DNA from: Solirubrobacterales bacterium
GTDB taxonomy: Bacteria; Actinomycetota; Thermoleophilia; Solirubrobacterales; 70-9
Length of the DNA: 64,000 nt
Direction of reading: 5' to 3'
NCBI GenBank assembly: GCA_025450195.1
Contig: JANWHW010000007.1
Coordinates: 1 to 64,000 of the forward strand
Part shown: positions 27,049 through 35,478 of the stretch, piece after piece
Layout: the number at the start of each line of letters is the position of its first letter
Numbering within the stretch: position 1 is the stretch's first letter
Position numbers and translations under genes: made by a program
The notes under the pieces: model-generated
Databases searched by the model: none
What the model was told of the DNA's origin: nothing
What the model saw: the letters and a program-made list of their open reading frames with translations, nothing else

Positions 27049-28037
27049 GCCAGGACCGACGACCTTGGAGCATGGCTCGGATCGGCGCGGCCGTGGCGCG
27101 GCGTTTGCGCGGTCCTTACGAAAGTCTCGACCGGATCGAGGGCCAGGTCAACGAGCTGAAATCAGGCGTCGCCAAGCTGGAATCCTCACAGTGGCACAGC
27201 CAGATCTTGGCGTCGCGACTGCACGACGATCTTCGCGACGCCTTGCGGGCGCTGGCCGCCAACGAGCCTCAGAACCGCCGTTCTCTCCAGGCCGTCCGCG
27301 AAGGCTCCGACTATCAGCAGGCCTGGGACGAAGATGCGCCCCTGATCAGCGTGACCGTTGCAACCCTGGGCCGGCCGGAGCTGATCTCTCGATCGCTGCC
27401 CTCGATCCTTGGCCAGAGCTACGGGAAGCTCGAGGTGATCGTGGCAGCCGACGGTGCTACGGCAGAGACCGAGTCGGCCGTGGCCGAGCTTGGGGACCCC
27501 AGGGTCCGGTACTTGGACTTGGGCCCCCGTCAAACCTGGACCGATGACCCGGTCAAGCTCTGGCTGGTGGGTGCGACCCGGGCGCGGAATGCCTCCGTGA
27601 GCGCGGCTCGCGGTCACTGGATCGTCGAGTTCGACGATGACGACGCGATGCGGCCTGACTGCTTGGAGGTGTTGATCGACCTTGCCCGTCGTACCAAGGC
27701 GGAGGCGGTCTACGGGCAGGTCCGCCAGCACGCGGCCGACGATCCAGTGGACCTGTGCGCCTTTCCTCCGCGCTTTGGCCGTTTCTCCTGGGCGGCGGGG
27801 ATGTATCACGGCGGGCTGCGCTTCTTCGGCCGTGAGCTGTTGGCGGCGGACCTCGGCCTGCCAGGCGACTGGTGGCTTGCCGAGCGGATGCTCCGAGCGG
27901 GGGTTAGGTTCGCGATGCGAGACGAGGTGCTTTGCGACGCTTATGCATCGGATCGCGCCCGCAACGCGCTCGAGCACGGCCGCATCCCGTGGGTAGGGGA
28001 CGAGCGCCAAGCGCAAGGCGATCTACCCTCGGATTGA
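27045..28037 (+). CDS. Family 2 glycosyltransferase
   Basis: A 330-residue inverting GT-A enzyme. Residues 15-85 form a predicted coiled coil, then the GT2 core starts at PLISVTVATLGRPELISRSL, with LEVIVAADG, the metal-binding FDDDDAMRPD and a C-terminal acceptor region ending near GDWWLAERML. It uses a nucleotide sugar of unknown kind. It starts inside the stop of the acyltransferase gene, a two-gene unit flanked by tRNA genes on both sides, so small accessory glycan modules may have been inserted here (inference). Confidence 0.86.
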   Translation: MSQDRRPWSMARIGAAVARRLRGPYESLDRIEGQVNELKSGVAKLESSQWHSQILASRLHDDLRDALRALAANEPQNRRSLQAVREGSDYQQAWDEDAPLISVTVATLGRPELISRSLPSILGQSYGKLEVIVAADGATAETESAVAELGDPRVRYLDLGPRQTWTDDPVKLWLVGATRARNASVSAARGHWIVEFDDDDAMRPDCLEVLIDLARRTKAEAVYGQVRQHAADDPVDLCAFPPRFGRFSWAAGMYHGGLRFFGRELLAADLGLPGDWWLAERMLRAGVRFAMRDEVLCDAYASDRARNALEHGRIPWVGDERQAQGDLPSD

Positions 28038-28087
28038 GCGCAGCCCGCCGCAGCCGCCCAACGCGTTGTTCCATAATGGGTTCCCCA

Positions 28088-28160
28088 GGGCGGTTAGCTC
28101 AGTTGGGAGAGCACTTCCCTTACAAGGAAGGGGTCACTGGTTCGAGCCCAGTACCGCCCA
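28088..28160 (+). tRNA. tRNA-Val (UAC)
   Basis: Normal 73-nt cloverleaf: acceptor GGGCGGT/ACCGCCC, D stem GCTC/GAGC, anticodon stem CTTCC/GGAAG with loop CTTACAA (anticodon TAC), T loop TTCGAGC, discriminator A, no encoded CCA. A CATAAT box lies 11 bp upstream (28072-28077). It is followed at once by an intrinsic terminator. Confidence 0.96.
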
Positions 28161-28164
28161 TCGC

Positions 28165-28189
28165 AAAATCCTGAGAACGCAGGATTTTT
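28165..28189 (+). terminator. Intrinsic terminator after tRNA-Val
   Basis: A 9-bp perfect stem (AAAATCCTG/CAGGATTTT) with a 6-nt loop, ending in five T. It begins five bases after the tRNA and is the clearest rho-independent terminator in the window. Confidence 0.85.
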
Positions 28190-28311
28190 GGTGCTGATTG
28201 GGAAGTTGTCCAAGGACTTCGGTTTTGATCTTTGCGCTCGTCTGCGTCCTGGCGCCTAACGGGCCAAATCTGTCTCTTTACAGCCGGCCCAGGGCCAACT
28301 ACGGTCGCGGC

Positions 28312-29316
28312 ATGAACTTGATCTCCACGCATTTCTCCACAGCACGGATGCTTTTGGCGGCGGCGATTGCCCTGACCATGGTCGCCGTCTTCGGCACCGC
28401 CCCAGCGCAGGCGGCGTTCCCCGGCAAGCCGGGCCAGATCGTCTACGCGAAGAACGTGAGCAACGAGGAAGGCACCACGGGGGGCCTGATCACCCATAGC
28501 CCCCGCCGCCAGGGTGGGAGCCACCCAATTACCGACGACACCGGCGATGACTCCCCTGCCTTCTCAGCCGACGGGCGCAAGATCGTCTTCTCCGGCAACC
28601 GCGAACCTCCGGCGCCCGCCAACTACGCCATTCACATCTACGTGATGAACGCGGACGGGACCGGGGTGAAAGCCATCACCAGCAGCCTCAGCTTCGACCG
28701 CAACCCGTCGTTCTCACCGAACGGGCAGCAGGTGGTGTTCGACCGCTCGACTCTCCTGGACTCCAGGCCTCAGATCTTCATCGTCAACATCGACGGCACC
28801 GGTCTGCGCCAGCTCACCGAAGGGAGCAAGAACTACGATCCTGTCTTCGCGCCGAACGGCAAATGGATCGCCTTCGTCAGCGACCGCGACCACGACGCCA
28901 AAACCGACCGCAGCGACATCCTCTCGATGCGCGCCGACGGGACGAAGCAGAAGGTCCTGATCGATGGCCCCTACAACGAGTCCGAACCCGACATCTCACC
29001 GGATGGCCGCAAGGTCGCCTTCGTCAGCAACCGGCGCCAGGGGTCCCACATCTACGTTGCCAAGTCGAATGGGCGCCGGGTGCGAGCCCTGACCAAAGGT
29101 CACGACAGCTGTCACTACACCGCCTGCTTCTTCAACCCAGCCTGGGCGCCTGACGGCAAGCACATCGCGCTGCTGAGCCTGCGCCGCTACAGCAGCGACG
29201 TCGAAGTGATGCGCCCCGACGGCACGCAACGCAAGGAGTTCGCCTCCGGCGGTACCGAAGCCGAAGGCTACGGAACCTATATCGGCGCGCCGACCTGGGG
29301 CCCGCAACCACGGTAG
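28312..29316 (+). CDS. Secreted TolB-like PD40 beta-propeller protein
   Basis: A 334-residue exported protein. Residues 1-36 are a signal peptide ending APAQAAF. The mature part consists of PD40/WD40-like blades: PAFSADGRKIVFSGNRE, NPSFSPNGQQVVFD, DPVFAPNGKWIAFVSDRD, EPDISPDGRKVAFVSNR and NPAWAPDGKHIALLS. The repeats resemble the TolB C-terminal propeller, but there is no TolB N-domain and no Pal/Tol system nearby, so a role in surface binding or sensing is only a guess. ATG 28312 is chosen because the signal peptide starts there; the upstream frame overlaps the tRNA terminator. Confidence 0.82.
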   Translation: MNLISTHFSTARMLLAAAIALTMVAVFGTAPAQAAFPGKPGQIVYAKNVSNEEGTTGGLITHSPRRQGGSHPITDDTGDDSPAFSADGRKIVFSGNREPPAPANYAIHIYVMNADGTGVKAITSSLSFDRNPSFSPNGQQVVFDRSTLLDSRPQIFIVNIDGTGLRQLTEGSKNYDPVFAPNGKWIAFVSDRDHDAKTDRSDILSMRADGTKQKVLIDGPYNESEPDISPDGRKVAFVSNRRQGSHIYVAKSNGRRVRALTKGHDSCHYTACFFNPAWAPDGKHIALLSLRRYSSDVEVMRPDGTQRKEFASGGTEAEGYGTYIGAPTWGPQPR

Positions 29317-29329
29317 GCCGCCGAGATGC

Positions 29330-29345
29330 CCAGCAGCCTCGCTGG
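29330..29345. terminator. Short hairpin between convergent genes
   Basis: A CCAGC/GCTGG stem with a 6-nt loop in the 37-bp gap between the convergent propeller and SIMPL genes. It has no T-run. It may act as a weak terminator for both. Confidence 0.35.
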
Positions 29346-29353
29346 CGGGGGCG

Positions 29354-30064
29354 CTACTGCAGTTCGAAGACGACGCGGACGGTGGCTGTGACCGTGGAGG
29401 TGCCTGGCTTGACTGGGGGCGCGTTCTTTGTGCCTCGGCTGCTGGCTGGGGTCACCACGCTGGCGAACTCGGGAACGACTTCAACCCCTTCCTCGATTGA
29501 GATTGCGGGGCCGAGAGTGGCGCCTGCTCGGGTGGCTAGCGCGGAGGCCTTGGCCTTGGCTCGATCGAATGCGATGAGAAGGGCTTTGTTGTAGGCGAGG
29601 TCTGGGTCGCTGGGGAAGAAGTTGGGTCCGTTGGCGCCAGTTGCCCCGGCGTTGATTGCGACGTTGATCAATTCCCCTGCCCGATCGGGCTGATGCAGGA
29701 TCACCGATATGCCCTCGGACGCTTTGAAGATCGTTTTCTTGCCACGAAGGACCTGGCGCACGGATATGCGACCGGTTGTCACATCGCCGGCTCCGACTCC
29801 GGGCACCGTCTGGACCGCGGCGATCACTTTTCGCAGGCGAAGCGCAGTGTCGCGAAGCGCAGCGCCCCGGGTCCTTCGTTCTTTGCTTACAGAGAACCCC
29901 AGGCTGGCCGCGTCGTTAACGACCTGCTCGGTTGCAGTGCCTTTGACGGAGATCGTCCTGTCAAGGGCCGACGCCGCCGTTGGCACGAGCAGCGCGATCG
30001 CAAAGGCAACGAGCACTGCAAGGCATCGCCGGGCGCTTGCCGCACCGAACGGTTGCCGCTTCAT
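29354..30064 (-). CDS. Secreted SIMPL (DUF541) domain protein
   Basis: A 236-residue exported protein with a signal peptide (about 1-34, ending ASALDR). The SIMPL/BP26-type domain is seen as ISVKGTATEQVVNDAASLGF, TGRISVRQVL and the Ala-rich helix AFDRAKAKASALATRAGATL, followed by two beta-strands ending VRVVFELQ. Homologues form oligomeric rings or channels in the envelope; function is poorly known. ATG 30064 has AGGGGGGAC seven nt upstream; the other in-frame ATG (30085) has none. Confidence 0.84.
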   Translation of the reverse strand: MKRQPFGAASARRCLAVLVAFAIALLVPTAASALDRTISVKGTATEQVVNDAASLGFSVSKERRTRGAALRDTALRLRKVIAAVQTVPGVGAGDVTTGRISVRQVLRGKKTIFKASEGISVILHQPDRAGELINVAINAGATGANGPNFFPSDPDLAYNKALLIAFDRAKAKASALATRAGATLGPAISIEEGVEVVPEFASVVTPASSRGTKNAPPVKPGTSTVTATVRVVFELQ

Positions 30065-30215
30065 CGGCGTGTCCCCCCTGCCCATTCCCCGCGGATGATC
30101 GCATGTTGCCGTGGGATTTCAAAACGGCAGCTGTGGACCGCGGGTGAGCGTCGCTCGATCCCCGTTTCCGACGGGAATGACTACTTGCGTCTCCTCAGTG
30201 ACGAGGCGAGCCAGT

Positions 30216-31127
30216 CTAGGAAGCGTTGGCGCTCAGCTCGGGAGTCACAGTCCCGCCGCGTTTGCGCTCGCCTTTTGTGACGACGTCGAAGAACACGTCG
30301 TTGCGTCCGCGGCGCATCGGCCGCGGAAGGAAGCGTCGTGTGCGTCGGCTGGCCGCGGCCATTGCCTGAAAGCTCGTCTCATGGGTGCGAGTCCAGCGGA
30401 TGCCGAAGACCTCGCGGACTCGGGGCGGAAGCGTTCCTTTGATGATGTGGTTTTGCACCGCCAGGTTGGGGCGGGCAGGGATTGGGACCGGCTGCCGGAA
30501 GGCCACCAGCGGGGCCATCTCCAGCCCGTGCTCGGTGGCCTGGAGATCGGGTGAGCTCAACTTCTCGTCCCACCAGGCCTTGAACTCACGGTAGGTGGCG
30601 GGGACCTCGCTGCGCGGCAGGCTGAACAGCTCCCCGAAGCGAACATAGTCCTGCCACAGGTCTTCGCGCTCGGAGTCGCTCAGCGGTCGCACCAGGGTCT
30701 CGTACATTTCCCGGCCTGAGTCGGCGATCACCGCCAGCGTCCAGAGCATCAGCTCCGGGTCGAAAGCCGAATAGGCGGCGCCAGCAGGATGGACGCCGGC
30801 AGCCTCGGGAAGCGTTCCCTTGACGTGCTCGTGGAGGCGATGCACGATGGCGAGCGCCTTATCGGCCTCCTCGCGAGTGCCGAGGAACACGGTCTCCTGG
30901 ATCTTCGCGGTGCGGGCAAGCCGCTCGAAGGGGCGATCGCCAGAGCGCGTGCTCAGCATCGTGCCTGTGTAGGTGAGGGGCTCGAGCGCCCCGATCATCA
31001 AGGCTCTCTGGCCGTAGAGCAGCCCAACCGAGCGCTCGCCGTGTACCCGGCGCGCCACCGAGACGCCCGGCGGGAAGTAATAGGCGTCGGTGCCTTGATT
31101 GGAGGAGTCGGTGTTCCGGCTGGCCAT
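30216..31127 (-). CDS. MpaB/DUF2236-family oxygenase
   Basis: A 303-residue protein of the MpaB/latex-clearing-protein related family of haem-b enzymes. Typical features are GERSVGLLYGQRALMIGALE near the N-terminus, RLHEHVKG with a candidate haem-ligand or catalytic His, AFDPELMLWTLAVIADSG, and the Arg-rich RRTRRFLPRPMRRGR near the C-terminus. Related enzymes cleave or oxidise isoprenoids and polyketides; the substrate here is unknown. It follows the FtsH-like protease gene by 11 bp, suggesting co-transcription. Confidence 0.82.
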   Translation of the reverse strand: MASRNTDSSNQGTDAYYFPPGVSVARRVHGERSVGLLYGQRALMIGALEPLTYTGTMLSTRSGDRPFERLARTAKIQETVFLGTREEADKALAIVHRLHEHVKGTLPEAAGVHPAGAAYSAFDPELMLWTLAVIADSGREMYETLVRPLSDSEREDLWQDYVRFGELFSLPRSEVPATYREFKAWWDEKLSSPDLQATEHGLEMAPLVAFRQPVPIPARPNLAVQNHIIKGTLPPRVREVFGIRWTRTHETSFQAMAAASRRTRRFLPRPMRRGRNDVFFDVVTKGERKRGGTVTPELSANAS

Positions 31128-31138
31128 CCAGCCAAATG

Positions 31139-32713
31139 CTACTCGGCCGTCGGCGGCAGCTCGGTCGAGAGAGCGACCGCAGGCTCCTGGCTGGTTTCCG
31201 ACAGCTCAAGCTCGCCCAGTCCGTGGGCGGCGAAGACCTCATCGAGGTCCTCGCGGGTGAGCGTCTCGCGCTCCAGCGCATTTGCCGCCAGGTCGTCTAG
31301 GCACTTCCGGTTGGCCGCCAGCAGGCCGCGCGCTCGGCGGTAGGCCTCCCGGGCAAGCCCCATCGCCGCCAGGTCGACGTCGCGTCTCGTCTTGTCGGAG
31401 AGCGCGTAGTCATCGGTCGGCAGCGCGATCGGGGGCGCCCCTTCGGCATCGATTGGCACGCCCATCCCGAACTCGCCGACCATCTGCTTGCACAGAGTGT
31501 GAACGCGAGCGAGGTCGTCTACCGCTCCCGAGTACGACTCGCCCATCACCTCTTCCTCGGCCGCCCTGCCTCCCAGCAGCGTGACCAGCTCGTCGAGCAT
31601 CTCGTCGCGAGACTTCAGGTAGGTGTCCTCCTTCGGAGAGTGGCCGACGAAGCCAAGCGCCGGCCCGCGCGGCACGATGCTGAGGATCTCCGGCGGGTCA
31701 AGTCCAAGTAGCCGCCGGCATAGAGCGTGGCCTGCCTCGTGGTAGGCGACAATCCGCCGCTCCTTTTGGTTCAGGCGACGTGCCTGCTGCGACCCCACGG
31801 ATTGCCGCAGCAGAGCCTCGTCGAGGTCCTCCCGGGCCATTGCCTTTCGTCCGGCGCGCCCGGCGATGATCGCGCCCTCGTTGAGCGCGTTGGCGAGCTG
31901 GGCGCCCGTCATCCCTGTCGTCTTGCGGGCGACGTCGGTGAGGTTGAGATCGGCCCCAAGCGGCTTGCCTTTCGCATGGGCCCGCAGGATCGCCTCGCGC
32001 CCGGCGCGGTCGGGGGGAGACACAAGCACCTGCCGGTCGAAGCGACCCGGTCGCAGCAGCGCTTTGTCGAGCTTGTCGACGTGGTTGGAGGCGGCGATCA
32101 CGATCACCGTGCCGGGGTCGCGCTCGAATCCGTCGAGCTCGACCAACAGCTGGTTGAGCGCCTGCTCACGCTCACTGGTGCCGCCGTCGCCACCTCCCCC
32201 ACTGCGCGCGCCTCCCACCGCATCGAGCTCGTCGATGAAGATGACGGCCTTCCCTGACTTCCGCGCCTCCTTGAACAGCCGCCGGATCCTGGCGGCACCC
32301 CTCCCCACAAACATCTCGACGAAGCTCGAGCCGGAGGCGGAGAAGAAATCGACGCCCGCCTGCGCGGCGACCGCCCGCGCCAGCATCGTCTTGCCCGTTC
32401 CCGGCGGGCCGAAGAGCAGCACACCACGGGGCGGCTGGGCCCCCAGCCCGGCGAAGCGGTCGGGATCGCGCAGCCACTCGGCCACGTCCATCAGCTCATC
32501 CTTGGCCGCGTCGACTCCCTGCACCTCCTCCCATAGCACCGGCTTGGTCTTGCTCGCCTTGACCGTTTCCGGCTTCGTCGACCCGAGCGTGCTGCGCATC
32601 AGCGTCAGGAAGACGAGCAGCAAACAGAACATGAAGAAGATCCCGAAGATCGGGTACCAGTCGAAGAAGAATTCCTGGATTTCGGATGTCGTCAGCGCGT
32701 AGAGCAGATGCAT
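31139..32713 (-). CDS. Short FtsH-like AAA+ zinc metalloprotease
   Basis: A 524-residue membrane protease. Only one N-terminal transmembrane segment is present (about 18-40, YPIFGIFFMFCLLLVFLTLM); canonical FtsH has two with an external domain between. The AAA module has GPPGTGKT (Walker A), VIFIDELDAVGG (Walker B) and the second region of homology ending LLRPGRFDRQ. The protease has HEAGH and the third zinc ligand Asp in SGAVDDLARV. All catalytic residues are present, so it should be active. Co-transcription with an MpaB-like oxygenase is unusual. A housekeeping FtsH is expected elsewhere in the genome. Confidence 0.9.
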   Translation of the reverse strand: MHLLYALTTSEIQEFFFDWYPIFGIFFMFCLLLVFLTLMRSTLGSTKPETVKASKTKPVLWEEVQGVDAAKDELMDVAEWLRDPDRFAGLGAQPPRGVLLFGPPGTGKTMLARAVAAQAGVDFFSASGSSFVEMFVGRGAARIRRLFKEARKSGKAVIFIDELDAVGGARSGGGGDGGTSEREQALNQLLVELDGFERDPGTVIVIAASNHVDKLDKALLRPGRFDRQVLVSPPDRAGREAILRAHAKGKPLGADLNLTDVARKTTGMTGAQLANALNEGAIIAGRAGRKAMAREDLDEALLRQSVGSQQARRLNQKERRIVAYHEAGHALCRRLLGLDPPEILSIVPRGPALGFVGHSPKEDTYLKSRDEMLDELVTLLGGRAAEEEVMGESYSGAVDDLARVHTLCKQMVGEFGMGVPIDAEGAPPIALPTDDYALSDKTRRDVDLAAMGLAREAYRRARGLLAANRKCLDDLAANALERETLTREDLDEVFAAHGLGELELSETSQEPAVALSTELPPTAE

Positions 32714-32831
32714 TAGGCCCGCAGTTCCCAGTGGGGGCAGAGAGTGTGGGGGCAGAGAGCCCTAACTCCAATCGCACATCTGTCCACGCAAGAAACGGCC
32801 CGGAATCCTGCCGCTCTGAGCTCTGGTCCGA

Positions 32832-33608
32832 TCAGGCCCTTACGACCTGGGAGCCCCCGACTATCGCGTCCTCGCCGGAGTCGCCGAAGAGGACCCAGGC
32901 CTTGTTGCCGCCGTCGTAGTCCGGGGCCCAGAGCTTCAGCGTCGCGGGGCGATCCCAAACGGTGCACGACTCCTCGCCCACCTCGTCGAGGCCACGCCAT
33001 ATCCGGACGAAGGGGTTGCTCTCCCACTCCTCGCCGATCGTCGTCGGCTCCCGGTGTCCGGGATGCACGCGCGTCTCGGGCGGCAGCTCCATCAGCCGCA
33101 TCACCGAAGACTTGAGATCCGCGAAGCCACTTGCCCCCGGCGCCATCGTTCCCCCGACCGTCCCCTTGAACAGGACGTCGGCGGTGAAGACGTCGCTGCC
33201 GTTGACGAGCAGAGCGAGATGGCCGGTGGCATGACCGGGGGTGAGGATGGCTTCGATCTCCAGCCCGCCGGTGGTGAGGCTCGCTCCGTCCTCCAGCATC
33301 GTGTCGATGTCCATGTCGAGTTCGGCGGCGGCGTCCGGGTGGGCGACGAGCGTCGGTCCGCCGAGGCGCTCGCCTGCCTCAGCCAGGCCTGCGACGTGAT
33401 CGAGATGGGGGTGGGTGATGAGCAGATGCGTGATCTCGATGCCGTCTTGCTCGGCGCGCTCGAGCAGCGGGCCCATTTCGTCGTTGCCGTCTATGAGCAC
33501 CCCCTTGCCGCCCGCCTGATCGGCGACCAGGTATGCGTTCGACAGCCAATTTGGATTCTCGGTCCGCTCTACGATCAACTGCGCCTCCTTCTGGGTCACG
33601 TCGGCCAA
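32832..33608 (-). CDS. MBL-fold metallo-hydrolase
   Basis: A 258-residue metallo-beta-lactamase-fold hydrolase of the glyoxalase II-like type. The zinc motif THPHLDHVAGL (HxHxDH), LTPGHATGH and HPGHREPT provide the expected ligands. It has no signal peptide. Start uncertain: TTG at 33608 gives a Met-Ala-Asp start, and GTG at 33599 is equally possible; neither has a clear ribosome site. A 118-bp gap to the FtsH-like gene contains a short direct repeat of GTGGGGGCAGAGA. The substrate (thioester or otherwise) is unknown. Confidence 0.83.
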   Translation of the reverse strand: MADVTQKEAQLIVERTENPNWLSNAYLVADQAGGKGVLIDGNDEMGPLLERAEQDGIEITHLLITHPHLDHVAGLAEAGERLGGPTLVAHPDAAAELDMDIDTMLEDGASLTTGGLEIEAILTPGHATGHLALLVNGSDVFTADVLFKGTVGGTMAPGASGFADLKSSVMRLMELPPETRVHPGHREPTTIGEEWESNPFVRIWRGLDEVGEESCTVWDRPATLKLWAPDYDGGNKAWVLFGDSGEDAIVGGSQVVRA

Positions 33609-33773
33609 GCGCAGATGCTCTCATGCACGGGATCTTGCGACCCGGCGGGCGATAACGATGACTCTTTAGGAAGCCTGTCCATACTGATTTGGTGCCGAAT
33701 CGAGAGCTTCGAACCAGCGGGGCAGCAGGGTTTTCACCGCAGCGCCGCCGACGTTCCCGTGTTGGGAGTTGAT

Positions 33774-35009
33774 GTGAGGGTCAGAAGCACTGACAGGCGA
33801 GGGCCTCGCCTCGTGCTCCTGGCAGTCCTGTCGGTGGCGTTGATCGCTTCCAGCTCCGCTGTTGCTCCTGCTGTGCCGGGAGGCGCGGAACAGCCGACCG
33901 GACTGCCGGCTGCGGGTGCCACGCCATTCGACCGCCAGGGGATGTGGATCTGGTACGTCGACAGCTCCGACGGTGGAGATTTGGAGCGGATCATCGCGCG
34001 GGCGCAGCGCTTTGGGATCGGCACCCTCTACATCAAGTCCGGCGATGCTGGAAGCACCTGGAGCCAGTTCACCACTCCGCTCATCGAACGTCTTCACGAA
34101 GCGGGGCTCGAGGTTTGCGCTTGGCAGTTCGTCTACGGCGACCGCCCGGTCGCCGAGGCCAAAGTCGGCGCGGCCTCTGTGAGGCGCGGCGCCGATTGCC
34201 TGGTGATCGATGCGGAGGGGCAGTACGAGGGCAAGTACGCGGCGGCCGACCGCTACATCCGCGCGCTGCGCGCCCGCATCGGCGAAGCCTTCCCGCTGTC
34301 GCTGTCGAGCTTTCCCTACGTCGATTACCACCCGTCTTTCCCCTACTCGGTCTTCCTCGGCCCCGGCGGCGCCACCTACAACCAGCCGCAGATGTACTGG
34401 AAGGCGATCGGGACCTCGGTGCGCGCCGTCTACGAGCACACCTATCTCTATAACCGCGTTTGGGAGCGGCCCGTGTATCCGATTGGGCAGACCTATCTCA
34501 ACCCGGGGCACAAACCGATCCAGCGCTTCCGCCGCTTCGCGACGATCTACGGCGGCCTGCCGACTAGCTGGTGGAGCTGGCAGGAGACAAGCGGCCGCGA
34601 GTGGGGGGCGCTTGCCGCCCCGGCCGCCAAACCGATCCCCGGCTACCAGCCAATGGCCGAACACCCGCTCCTGAGGCGCGGCAGCCGCGGCGATCTCGTC
34701 GTCTGGGCCCAGACTTACCTACGCGCCGCAGTTCGACCCAACCTTCCCGTGACCGGGATCTTCGGCAAGCTCACCTGGGGGGCGGTACGGACGTTCCAGG
34801 CCTCACGCGGCCTGTATGCCGACGGCGTGATTGGAACCGCAACCTGGGATGCCCTTCTCCAGCTTGAACCAGTGCGTCCAGGGTGGGCGGGAACCTCAGC
34901 GACTCGCCGTGGCCGCGCCGGCACCAGCCGGGCGATCCCAGCCCACCGACCTCTCTCGGCGTCACTTCCCGCCAAGGCCTACGAGATCGATCCAGGGCCC
35001 AGGCCCTGA
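33774..35009 (+). CDS. Secreted TIM-barrel-like protein with peptidoglycan-binding domain
   Basis: A 411-residue exported protein. A signal peptide (about 10-35) is followed by a domain of about 230 residues with glycoside-hydrolase-like barrel features: GMWIWYVDSS, GIGTLYIKSGD, EVCAWQFVYGD, DCLVIDAEGQYEGKY (a likely acidic active site) and LSLSSFPYVDYHP. A PG_binding_1 domain lies near the C-terminus (LLRRGSRGDLVVWAQTYLR, TGIFGKLTWGAVRTFQ, DGVIGTATWDAL). It is probably a wall-bound hydrolase or lectin. Start GTG at 33774 has GGGAG five nt upstream; the longer open frame upstream is antisense to the MBL gene. Confidence 0.8.
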   Translation: MRVRSTDRRGPRLVLLAVLSVALIASSSAVAPAVPGGAEQPTGLPAAGATPFDRQGMWIWYVDSSDGGDLERIIARAQRFGIGTLYIKSGDAGSTWSQFTTPLIERLHEAGLEVCAWQFVYGDRPVAEAKVGAASVRRGADCLVIDAEGQYEGKYAAADRYIRALRARIGEAFPLSLSSFPYVDYHPSFPYSVFLGPGGATYNQPQMYWKAIGTSVRAVYEHTYLYNRVWERPVYPIGQTYLNPGHKPIQRFRRFATIYGGLPTSWWSWQETSGREWGALAAPAAKPIPGYQPMAEHPLLRRGSRGDLVVWAQTYLRAAVRPNLPVTGIFGKLTWGAVRTFQASRGLYADGVIGTATWDALLQLEPVRPGWAGTSATRRGRAGTSRAIPAHRPLSASLPAKAYEIDPGPRP

Positions 35010-35103
35010 GCCCCAGTTACGTCTTAGGCCAATCGAGGGGGCGAATACCCCTGACCCTAGCTCTGAGATAATCACCGCCTTGGGCGGTCTCTGCCCATCC
35101 CTT

Positions 35104-35176
<73 letters not shown>

Positions 35177-35177
<1 letters not shown>

Positions 35178-35404
35178 TTCTGGGCACTGCTGAATCCCGA
35201 TCGGGTTTCATGGCGTTTCGCACTGGCCGCCTGGAAGTAGGGGACCAAGCCGCTGCGGGGTTTGACGTCGACGATCTGCCCGTAGTCCTCCCAAACCTGC
35301 TCGAAGAGACTGAGCAGTAGACGGCGACGCTCGGCTGGCGCGGTCTCGACCTTCCAGAAGTCGGCGAAGTTCGACAGCAGGCTGCCGAAGTTCTTCAAGC
35401 AGTC
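35177..35404 (-). pseudogene. Remnant of a recombinase C-terminus
   Basis: On the minus strand about 75 codons encode NFGSLLSNFADFWKVETAPA, ERRRLLLSLFEQVWEDYGQI and VDVKPRSGLVPYFQAA. This pattern (ERRRLL..LFxxVWxDxGxIVxVKPR..xPYF) is what I recognise from the C-terminal end of serine-type recombinases of actinobacterial elements. There is no catalytic domain or plausible start; sequence upstream does not continue the homology. The reading frame runs straight into the tRNA-Asp 3' end. I interpret it as the decayed integrase of an element once integrated at this tRNA. Confidence 0.55.
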
Positions 35405-35478
35405 GCTCGGGACGGCGCGCCGTGTAGGAGTACGCTCCCCGCCGGTGCGCCGGGAAGACTGGTCGGCAAGGATCGCCC

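Noticed and set aside
33054-33773. N-terminal extension of the secreted PG-binding protein
   Set aside because: It is antisense to the MBL-fold gene, and the signal peptide begins near 33774.
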